A DNA stretch of 64,000 bases from assembly GCA_050084515.1 (NCBI GenBank), contig CM114272.1, positions 5,208,001-5,272,000 on the forward strand, read 5' to 3'. Below are positions 55,652-64,000 of this stretch, in pieces. The notes under the pieces are model-generated. The model was given only the letters and a program-made list of their open reading frames with translations. It did not search any database and was not told where the DNA came from. Source of the DNA: Blasia pusilla. Its lineage: Eukaryota; Marchantiophyta; Marchantiopsida; Blasiales. The translations under genes were made by a program, and so were the position numbers. Numbering within the stretch: position 1 is the first letter of the stretch; each line of letters starts with the position of its first letter.

Positions 55652-56284
55652 ATGGCCCGCGGTAACATGCTCTTGATTCTGGCCGGATGCGTGATGCTCG
55701 CCAGCTTGTGCGTGGCGCAAGCCGACAGACGTGGAGCCCAGACCTTCCGCTTCAAGATATATCAGCAGCAGGCTGATGATGGAGATTCTGATCGCGATTC
55801 CAATGAGGTGGACGTTTTCGAACCCAGATCAGACGATGGAAGGGAAAGCGGCAGGGAGAGAGAGGCCGGCAGGGGGGTCGTGTTCTCCAACAGGGCGACC
55901 AAGACAGAGGATCGCAACTCCGAGCACCAAGCCACCGTCAGCGGTCTCTACTTCTACGCCAACCAGAACCAGGTTCACGAGGTTTCTAGCATCCAGTTCC
56001 AGGACGTGGAGATCAACGACCAAGGAGACCATTCTGATCAGGGAAGGAGGTTAGCCAATGCTCAGCTGCACCTCCGTGGTCTGTGGAACTTGGAGAACGG
56101 TGAAGTCCAGAGGAACCAGGAGCTCGCAATCGTCGGTGGAAGCGGGGGACTTGCTGGTGCTCGCGGTACCGTGAGATATGAGAGGGTTCGTGGTGGAAAC
56201 GCTTACAGGGTGGTCGGAGAAGTCCAGATTAATGACGACCGGTCTGAATTGTACAAGTTGTCTGAAATAGCAGCTGTAGTGTGA
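55652..56284 (+). CDS. Dirigent-like secreted protein D2, 210 aa
   Basis: The ATG at 55652 (context CACCATGG, right after the acceptor) is preferred over an in-frame upstream ATG at 55616, which would lie in the 5' UTR intron. Signal peptide MARGNMLLILAGCVMLASLC plus VAQA; then FRFKIYQQQADDGDSDRDSN and an RDxG-rich linker; barrel domain with GVVFSNRATKTEDRNSEH, QATVSGLYFYANQNQVHEVS, ANAQLHLRGLWNLENG and GGSGGLAGARGTVRYERV. It ends ten residues beyond D1 and D4 (YKLSEIAAVV). Expected role as for dirigent proteins: guiding phenoxy radical coupling outside the cell. The homopolymer G6 at 55872-55877 is where D4 has lost one base. Confidence 0.8.
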   Translation: MARGNMLLILAGCVMLASLCVAQADRRGAQTFRFKIYQQQADDGDSDRDSNEVDVFEPRSDDGRESGREREAGRGVVFSNRATKTEDRNSEHQATVSGLYFYANQNQVHEVSSIQFQDVEINDQGDHSDQGRRLANAQLHLRGLWNLENGEVQRNQELAIVGGSGGLAGARGTVRYERVRGGNAYRVVGEVQINDDRSELYKLSEIAAVV

Positions 56285-57270
56285 GTAGGTGGTGAGCAAG
56301 TACCCAGTTGATCGCTCATCTGGTGTCAAGCATGTGCGGGATTGCCTCAGCTTCGATATGTGGGCTGCGTAGAGAGCTAGATTCGGGATAAGGAGTTGTA
56401 GAGTCTCTCCCTACCAATGTATGGCATCCCCTGATCTGCCTAAGACAAAATGTCACGAATCTCTTTTACTTCTTTGTTTGTGCTCTCGCCATATGGATGT
56501 CTATGAAGCATACTGTCCCCGGAACCAGATAAGATATTAAGATATTAGAGGACCCTTCGACGAAACATTTTTATGTACGTTGGTTTACGAAAGTCATCGA
56601 GCACTATATCCTCGATCGACTGTATTCAACGATTGTGTGAGAGCAACTTTCACGGGAATAGGGCATTAAGTGTAGTAGTGGCATAGATCATTATTCCTTT
56701 CACGGGCACTAGCAAAAACATTAAAGCAAGATGTAGCTCCTGGTCCAAGATAAGTTTCGGTTAAACTTCATGGTATCCAAAACAACGACATTGAGATCTC
56801 CCCAAAATCACGTATTCTACTAATATTTGTTAATTTTCTTTCCACGTAGAATAGATTTTTAAGTAAATAATACTAACCCAAAGGTTTATTAAACTATGTG
56901 GAGGCTAACCCGAAATTGCGTGCAAAGAATTGCACGTAATTTTGGGTTAGCCTCCCCGCGGGCAAGGATATCCGAGAGCATGGACTTTCACGTTCTCTTC
57001 TACGTGTTGCGACACCAAAAGTAAGGTCTGACAAATGTTACTTCGAGGACAGAGCTGTATCTACATCCGCATCCACCGCCCTCGGGGAGACGCGTCTAAC
57101 TCGCCCCCGTGTTTTCCCCTTAAACCTGAATCACCTCCGCGACGGTTGGCACCGGGTAGTCTCAGTCTCCGCTTTGAAGATGTGATAATACAAGAAACAA
57201 CTTATTTGTCCAAGTGGTGATAAGCGCATCATTTGAATGAGCAATCCCATTCTAAGGCAAATGATTAGTT
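56285..57270. other. Intergenic, contains a fold-back element
   Basis: No gene recognised. A 26-bp stem lies at 56900-56925 and 56930-56955 with a 4-nt loop (described as a repeat). Confidence 0.5.
56900..56955. repeat. 26-bp fold-back hairpin
   Basis: Left arm GGAGGCTAACCCGAAATTGC plus GTGCAA, right arm TTGCACGTAATTTTGGGTTA plus GCCTCC, loop AGAA. All 26 positions can pair in RNA, two as G-U. It could be a short MITE end pair or a small-RNA hairpin. Confidence 0.75.
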
Positions 57271-57277
57271 TCTAAAC

Positions 57278-57880
57278 TATATAAAAACATTGTGAGGTTG
57301 CCTACAGTACTTCAACCCTTACTCATCATTTGTGCAGAATCTGTCGTTCCTCACAGATTTGCGACCATGAACCGAGGTAACACGCTCTTGATTTTGGCTG
57401 GCTGCGTAACGCTGGCGAGCGCAAGCTGACAGCCGTGAAAGCCAGACCGTACGCTTCGGAATAGAAATCGCGATTCCAAGGAGGTCGAAGTGTTCGGACC
57501 CGGAAGATCCAGTGGCGGCAGGGACAACGGCAGAGGGACAGAGACACCGGCCGGGGTTTCGTGTCTGAGATCACCAAGCCGCCGTCAGCGCTCTCTACTT
57601 CTACACCAACGAGATCATGGTCCACGAGATTTCCAGCGTCCAGTTCCAGGACGCGGAGATCAACGAGCAGGGAGACAGATCAGACCAGGGTAGGGGATTC
57701 GCTATTGCTGTGGAACTTGGATAACGGTCTAAAGGCTCCAGGAGCTCAATATAGTCGGGAGAAGCGGAGGACTTTCTGGCGCGCAGGGTACCGTGACATA
57801 GGAGAGGGTTCGTAGAGGAAACGCTTGGAGGGTGGTTGGTGAGGTCAGGATTAACGAGGGCGGATCTCACTTATAGTAGT
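57278..57880 (+). pseudogene. Dirigent-like pseudogene D3
   Basis: TATATAAAA at 57278-57286 and an ATG at 57367 give MNRGNTLLILAGCVTLASAS and then a TGA, within the signal peptide. Downstream, KEVEVFGPGRSS, then in other frames ISSVQFQDAEIN and GGVPGAQGTVT-like pieces show multiple deletions and frameshifts. Ends near AGGINEGGSHL at ~57880. Confidence 0.8.
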
Positions 57881-58324
57881 TACCGCAAATGGCAACTCTA
57901 GCTTGAGCAGGCGGCGCGTGAATACCCAGCTAGTGTCCCACCCAGAATTCACTTGGATATGCGGGAAGATTGACCAAAGAAGAATCTGCCGGTTTTTCGT
58001 AGATCCTACCTTTTGCAAACGCAAATGATAGATTGGTTGTGTAGATATAGAGCTTCATTTGTGATAAAGAATTGCACAAGGCTCTCCCGATGTGAGGCAT
58101 TCCTTATCTGGTGCTTCTGCGAAGAACTATGGGACCCTTTTACCAGTTTTACAAGAAAAAAATAATCACGAATTTTTTTCCACTTGCCTCATACATATCA
58201 GCCTCAAGTGACATGCGATGTCGCCAGATCTGCGTCTTTTCGCTTGACTTGGGAGGCATAACACAGGACCATATCACCACACCATGGTTTAACCCCTTAT
58301 CCAATCTCCATTCGTGTGTGGGAT

Positions 58325-58540
58325 TGGCCTCACGCGCCGTTACTCTCGGTTGTGACAAGGTGACGGACTTCTACTACGGACTTCTACTACGGGAAACACG
58401 TGTCTTGGAGGCGGGAATATACCACTTTTGGACTTCCCTCTAGACCGAAGTCCATATAAATACCCAGGTCATCACTTCTTCCTCAGCCTTGACATCTCAA
58501 AATCCTTGCTCTCAAGCATTAGACATAAGGCTCTAAGTGA
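58325..58540 (+). promoter_or_regulatory. Orphan dirigent-type promoter P2
   Basis: Close copy of P1: GCGCCGTTACTCTCGGTTG, G-box CACGTG (58397-58402), TATAAATA (58455-58462), TCTCAAGCATTAGACATAAG leader. It has a local tandem duplication of GGACTTCTACTACG (58366-58391). The former GTAAGT donor reads CTAAGT. It points at D4's 3' end about 1 kb away. Confidence 0.65.
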
Positions 58541-59570
58541 ACTCCTTCTCATCGAGCTTTTCTCCCTCACATATTATATAGGTTGGTGAGTAAGCTCTAT
58601 ACATATCAATCTCGACTAGACCAGTTTTCATTATAGTTTTCCCATATTTTATGTGAACGATTCATTGCCATCCCTCTATGTCTGGCTCATTTCGTCAAAG
58701 GCACTGTTTCACTTTTGACGCGAAGTTTCGTGTTTTCCAATCTTACACCTACTCTGCAGAAACATTTCATTCCTTCAATTGGTGTGGAGTCTAGTATCAC
58801 GAGTTCTAAGTTATAACTTAAGCCAGCAACGATCCGATCCATGCTTTACTTCTGAACTTACGTGTGCCAAGCGGCTCCTCTTCTGGCCCCCCTTGCTTGA
58901 GGACCTGCGTGGATAACGATCTAATCAACCGAATCTTATGTTACGAAGCTCTTTTATAACAAAAGGAGCTATGTGTCACCTTTCGATGCTCTCGCAGATT
59001 TATTGAGGGCTGAGATTTTTCCCTCAGATGGGCTCGCCAATAAATTAAACGGTTCTTCATTGGAATTGTTTAGCCATGCTAGGAGAGAAAAATCTCCCTT
59101 ATCCTTTCCCAACTACACGGCAGTTCAGGATAAAGTGACATGAAAGAAATAGAAAACTCCGGACAGCGCGAAAACAGTTTCGACATCTGGTTAAAGAAAC
59201 TTTATCGTCACATGGTCTTCTGCTATGTCTCCCAGGTGTGGAAAGAATTCAGATTGCAGGATCCAGCGAAATTTAACTTCTGAGTCAGGAGAGTGCTGCA
59301 TAGATATCTTTGACAGAGCGCAAACCAAGAAGTGAAAGAGATTCGTGGTTTATTTTCTCTTCAGAAGTTGGTAAGAGGCTCCCATGGTACTTTCCAGGAG
59401 CGCCAGATTCTAGAGAACGCCTCACATCGGGAGAAACTGTGTTAAATCCGTCACACGAATCTAGATCTCTCTCTACACACCCACGAATCGAAGCTACGGT
59501 AGAATCCTCACCCAGACCCAAATAAGTCCTGGATCGGAAGATTCACTCGCCAGCCGCTCAATCTAGAGTT
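58541..59570. other. Spacer, homologous to 52120-52790
   Basis: Diverged copy of the region between P1 and D1 (GATAACGATCTAATCA; GAGAGTGCTGCAT; GGTTTATTTTCTC; CGAATCGAAGCTA). No gene recognised. Confidence 0.6.
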
Positions 59571-59584
59571 GCCATTTGGAACAA

Positions 59585-60189
59585 CTAATGCAACTGAGAC
59601 CCGTCATCATTAATCTCCACCTCGCCGATCACCCTGTAAGCCACTCCACCACGAACCCTCTCGTATCTCACGGTACCCCGCGCACCAGCAAGTCCCCCGC
59701 TTCCACCGACGATGGCGAGCTCCTGATTCCTCTGGTCCTGACCGTTCTCCAAGTTCCACAGACCGCGGAGGTGGAGCTGAGCATTGGCGAATCTCCTACC
59801 CTGGTCAGATCTGTCTCCCTGGTCGTTGATCTCCACGTCCTGGAACTGGATGCTGGAAACCTCATGAACCTGGTTCTCGTTGGCGTAGAAGTAGAGACCG
59901 CTGACGGTGGCTTGGTGCTCGGAGCTGCGATCCTCTCTCTTGGTCGCCCTGTTGGAGAACACGACCCCCTGCCGGCTTCTCTGTCCCTGCCGTTGTCCCT
60001 TCCATCGTTTGATCTGGGTCCGAAAACGTCTACCTCATTGGAATCGCGATCAGAATCTCCATCATCAGCCTGCTGCTGATATATCTCGAAGCGGATGGTC
60101 TGGGCTTTACGTCTGTCTGCTTGCGCTACGCACAAGCTAGCGAGCATCACGTATCCGGCCAGGATCAAGAGCATGTTACCGGGAGCCAT
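59585..60189 (-). pseudogene. Dirigent-like gene D4 with a single-base frameshift
   Basis: Starts MAPGNMLLILAGYVMLASLC and follows D2 closely to RDNGRDREAGRG. There a run of five G (complement of 59965-59969) replaces the six in D2, shifting the frame. The correct continuation, FSNRATKREDRSSEHQATVS to ELAIVGGSGGLAGARGTVRY and the end DDGSQLH, is fully open in another frame down to 59585. Apart from this base the gene is intact, so it may be a recent pseudogene or an assembly error in a homopolymer. The 5' UTR intron (about 60200-60349) and promoter are conserved. Confidence 0.75.
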
Positions 60190-60199
60190 GGTGACAAAT

Positions 60200-60440
60200 C
60201 TGCAGGCGGACGTTAGGCTGGAACTAGTGACGACATCGACGAATTGGGCTCAAACAGCAAACAAGTTATCGAACACCTAATTATATCGGTCTTGTACACC
60301 TTCGCAAAACCCACATCCATGAATCAAAGATAGAGAAAGGGGTACTTACAAGCGTATGATTGCGGATTTAGGTGGATCTCCGAAGCGCAACTGGTGAACT
60401 GCATCTGATCTTATTTATACGGACTCCGCTCATGACAAGA
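60200..60440 (-). promoter_or_regulatory. Promoter, non-coding exon and 5' UTR intron of D4
   Basis: On the minus strand: CATGAGCGGAGTCCG, TATAAATA (60412-60419), leader to ATACGCTT/GTAAGT (60344-60349), a 150-bp intron, CCTGCAG acceptor, then ATTTGTCACCATGG. Homologous to D2 at 55090-55320. Confidence 0.65.
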
Positions 60441-60507
60441 GTAGATAATGTCAGTTCGCTAAGGGCATGTGGACAAAATACGTGGCACACACTTTTACAA
60501 GTGAAGC

Positions 60508-62472
60508 CCTACCATGTGAAGAGGCGACTTGGATTGCGGATTAGAACACGCAAGAGTTGTTGAAGACTTCAAGCATACGCAAAAGAAACACATATGTTAG
60601 TACGCGGAGAAGCTAAGAACATGACTTGTGACCATAGGAATCTTGGGCCGAAGGCCGTTGTAACTAGAACAGGCTAGTGTTGCAATAAAAGAATGCATGG
60701 ATTTGGAGATTCATGCTTGTGTTGCATTGCAATTTGTATGTGGTAGTGCGTGGTTATGAGTCGTTCATCATATGCTTAGAATGTAAGTCAAAAGGAGAGA
60801 CAAGAAGTATTTGAGGTGAGAGCGCGTATTTGGATAAACACCTAGAACAAGACCAAGTGTTGGATGACACTTGGGCTCGCCCTAGCGTCGGCAGGGCAGA
60901 TGAATCTCTCTTGGGGCTTGGGGTGATCTTACTTGTGGTAGCATGAGTAAACTTAGTGGTAAACTTAGTGATGCGCCTAAGTTGAATACGAAAGCGATCC
61001 AATAATAGTACAATTTGTGGACCGGGTAAACCAGTGTGATGTTTTTTTGAGTGAGCCAGAAGAGTCTAAGGTTGCACACTTAGTTAGCTTATTTGATAGG
61101 TTAGTTGTGCAAAACAAGTCTAGGCTTATCGAAGAGGAGATGCTAATGATTCTAAGTGGTGCAAAGCGACAACTTGAGACTTAAGAGGAATTGCAAGTTA
61201 GCCACCAGGACCCAATTTGATGTCAAGGGGTAGGATGCACTTGATACTTGACATAAAAAAGGTTTTTGTTGATGAGGGCATCAACCTCTAAACAGGGGTG
61301 AGTGTCGTGACCCTCTTGACCAGACAAGCGCCAAAGCGAAACATCAGAAGACTAGCGGGCTGAAGCTAAGATGGTTTGCGCGTTGGAGTGCTCTCAGAGA
61401 AGAGACAGTAGACGAGATGCAAGCAAGGCTTCGCATTTCATATGTTATGGTCGCGATTGAGAAACGTGGACCAAACGCGGATCTAGACCTAGGAGGAGTC
61501 AAGTCTAGGAAGTGGATTGCCAAAGGAAGTAATCCGGATTTGGGATGCCACTAGTGTTTGAGAGTTTCCGACTGTATTTATGGCCATAAAATTTAGTTTC
61601 AAGATGAGTTTGGGACAAATAAGAATGCGTTTGAAAGCATATGGAAAGCCAATTCAGACACACTAAAGATCTTGAAAAAAGCACTAGTAGCGGCTGAGAA
61701 ATGACCCGAAAACGATTGTAAGTAGAGCCGGCTTGAGGGCCACAATGAAGGGCCCGACCATCCTTTTCCAAAGATAAGGGGATTAGCGGAGATCCCAAGA
61801 AGTACTAGTAAGGGGAAGGTCTCCAAGGGTGCTTGGGACTCCAACTCCACTTTGGGCGCCACGGGGCGGCTCAAGGGCATGGAACGGATCGAGAGTTTGG
61901 AGTTGGGTTTGAAAACCTCAACCGAGTCTATTGAGGTGAATTTTAGAGATTCCTCTTGGATTCCAACCCGCGACTCAAGTACTGGGGTCGGAGTTAGGAA
62001 CTTGCACGAGGTTTGTTGAAAAGTTGGAGCCGCTAGGCACGCAACTGCCGTTTTAGATTCTTGGACTAACCAGAAAGTCTGTTCCAAGTCTTGAAGGACT
62101 TGCCGTGTTGGGAACCTAGGAATGAGGGAAGGTTGAGCTTGATGAGATGCCGAGTTGGGGACTCGGTAGGTTGGAAGGCCGCTGGACCCAAAGCTAGACT
62201 AACATGAGTGTGTTTGGGTGCAGGTGGGCGATGAGAGCGTGTCCTAGTGAACGTACGGTTCCACAACACTAAGATTGACGTTCAAGGAGAGTAGGCGCAT
62301 GACACTATTGCTACTAATAATATCATGTAATATGGTACTCCAAGAAAGGCAAGGAACGTGTTCCCGCGAACGCCTTGAGCAACAAAGTTAACCGGCTGGT
62401 GTCTCGGCCTGTGATCGGATTCGCTGCGCCACCGAGGGAGATTAGAAAGCCATTGAATGGTAGCTTCTCGTG
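60508..62472 (+). repeat. ~1.97-kb direct repeat, copy 2 (partner 47434-49404)
   Basis: Contains the gypsy-2 3' end, LTR (61303-62304, TGTCGTGACC to GCATGACA) and the start of gypsy-3, with the same boundaries as copy 1. The left junction is within the chromodomain text and the right within gypsy-3, so this is a segmental duplication, not two transpositions. Confidence 0.9.
61303..62304 (+). repeat. Gypsy-2 family LTR in the duplicated segment
   Basis: About 1002 bp, near-identical to 48240-49237 and more distant from 40586-41586. Confidence 0.85.
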
Positions 62473-64000
62473 GTCGCAGGTGATACCTCAGTTTCAGTGC
62501 GATGGTCAGATCTTTTAGGTTTCTCTGCGGTCGGGATGGCATTGTCGGTTTCTATGCCGTCCAGCCACATGTGAGGACAGAGGTTTACCACGTGAAATAA
62601 TTCAAGCTATTAATTATAGAATAAGGGGATTGCGTAGAATGCGCATAAAGAATCGTACTCCGGTGTTTCGGGGTTCGAAATTTGTAATTTAGTGTTGGAA
62701 TATTCTGAGGACTGAAACTTCGAAGGTAAGATTGATATACAAAATAAAGAGCCTTAGGTCGATGGTCACGCTTGGAGTGAAAGGGAGCTTCAAACCACCA
62801 GTTACATAAGTTAATTGAGAAAACACTGACTTTTTCAAATCAATATGTTGTTAATATGTTGTTGTTCCAGTTGGAACAACAACATATTGATTTGAAAAAG
62901 TCATACCCTTGGCAAACAAATAGCCATCCTAAATTTATGATACTTAATAAGAACACAGAAGTTTCTTCCCATAACCCCGCTGGGAATTAGGTGAGGTCAT
63001 CACGTGACCTCATAGCGATTAGGGAGGAGAGCCTCTATATGGTTAATCCCATCAGTGATGATGTTATCAACCCAAAGGATAAATAAATCATGATGAATCA
63101 AAAGGTATGGGGAAAAATCCATGTTCTTCCAAGTAAGCGGTGAGTTCTCAAATACCATAGTCGTGGGGATTTTCCCTATATGTTTCATACCTATGAAGGC
63201 CAATATACACAAGAGGTTGAGCAAATACCATGAGAGCATAAAAAAATGTTGTCACGACATCAAAAAATTTTGCCATAAGTGAATGTACAGTAGAAATCCT
63301 CACCAGGTCGTTGCTTATCTTTGCTTATCTCCCTGTCTCTTCTTGGTATATACTCATTTAGAGGGTAGAATAGTTAGACGTGTAACTTGTTACTTGTGTG
63401 ATTTCGCCCTACTCCGCAGCTTTCAAGATGATGCATTGCTTCAATGTGATTTCGTAGAGCTCCAGTATTTGAAGAGTATGTAATGCGAGAGAGTATGAGC
63501 TAACAGTATAAAACTCTCATCAAAACGAGGAGGAACGCCTTAATTAGTGTGCAGAAATAGTGGAAGAATAGAAGGTGTGTGCCAAAGTGGCATCAATATC
63601 TTAAAGGTGTAATTGCGGTGAGGAGGACAGTGGCAAGAAGAGGAATCACAGTAGGAATCCTTTCAAGAGCACGAGGACCAGATTTTTCACCACGAGGTAG
63701 TGTTTCAAATGGAATGGAACATATGAAATTGGACTTATATGAAGAGATGACCACAGATGCGCAATAGGAGAAACCAGTGCAGGATTAACACAGCCTCGCC
63801 TTATAAGAGGGTAATTTCGATAGCTGGAGCCCTTTTAGTGATCAAATCATCTGAACTCTAAACAATGAGTAGGATTAAAAGATGCCGAGTGAGTAATGCT
63901 GCAGCCTTGCCGGTGTAGATAGATAGTGGATGACCATATGGCTACCAAACTCCTCTTCAATTGTGGATGAATATTGATTGGCAATGGAAAAAAAATGTTC
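62473..64000. other. Unassigned right end
   Basis: No recognised gene or transposon domain. It contains a fold-back at 62828-62902. Short frames on both strands (60-80 aa) have no recognisable motifs. Confidence 0.45.
62828..62902. repeat. Fold-back hairpin, 25-bp perfect stem
   Basis: GACTTTTTCAAATCAATATG plus TTGTT at 62828-62852 pairs perfectly with 62878-62902. An 11-bp tandem duplication (AATATGTTGTT) in the left arm gives a second register in which 62853-62868 pairs with 62873-62888. Looks like a near-perfect palindrome with a small duplication. Confidence 0.85.

Noticed and set aside
59576-60079. 167-aa open frame antisense to D4
   Set aside because: Same codon-bias shadow as in D1.
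1-64000. rRNA, tRNA or organelle DNA
   Set aside because: No rRNA or cloverleaf gene was recognised; the only tRNA-related sequences are retrotransposon primer sites.

Overview
The window is nuclear DNA of a land plant. The evidence is spliceosomal introns, plant Ty1/copia and Ty3/gypsy retrotransposons with tRNA-Met primer sites, a SWIM-finger MULE-like transposase, and a small family of dirigent-like secreted proteins. A bryophyte such as a liverwort is my best guess, from the dirigent proteins and the style of the repeats, but this is low confidence. No rRNA, tRNA, CRISPR array or bacterial operon was seen. Most of the window is transposon-derived; the only convincing intact host genes are dirigent-like genes near 52.8-56.3 kb.
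Layout. 0.8-3.8 kb: degenerate ~152-bp tandem satellite. 5.1-11.0 kb: decayed copia element, minus strand, with both LTRs. 11.0-15.4 kb: exon-like fragments, part resembling an En/Spm (CACTA)-type plant transposase. 15.6-18.9 kb: fragment (copy C) of a large DNA transposon. 18.9-25.3 kb: gypsy-1, minus strand, with a long 3' accessory ORF and an RNase H-integrase deletion. 25.3-37.7 kb: the best copy (element A) of the large DNA transposon. 38.0-40.6 kb: internally deleted copy (B), tail to tail with A. 40.6-49.2 kb: chimeric gypsy-2 carrying another element fragment (D) and a solo LTR. 49.2-50.6 kb: gypsy-3 integrase remnant. 51.2-60.4 kb: dirigent cluster (one intact gene on each strand, one frameshifted, one pseudogene, one relic), bracketed by ~2-kb direct repeats. 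60.5-64 kb: LTR duplicate, then unassigned sequence.
Main discovery candidate. Element A has two divergent genes. Leftward is a MULE-like transposase with an HTHP-type zinc-binding region and a C-terminal SWIM finger. Rightward is a multi-exon gene whose products resemble a ParB-like domain followed by a circularly permuted beta-class DNA methyltransferase, a combination otherwise typical of phages and prokaryotes. Two introns join in phase. The shared ~1.2-kb promoter region, the introns of both genes and the 3' flank are filled with one ~27-nt palindrome (arms GCAACCCGTCGG and CCGACGGGTTGC), in places arranged as 64-67-bp tandem arrays. The palindrome is seen only inside copies of this element. 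I infer that it may be the binding or modification site of the element's own ParB/methyltransferase protein; this is untested. All copies here carry disabling mutations.
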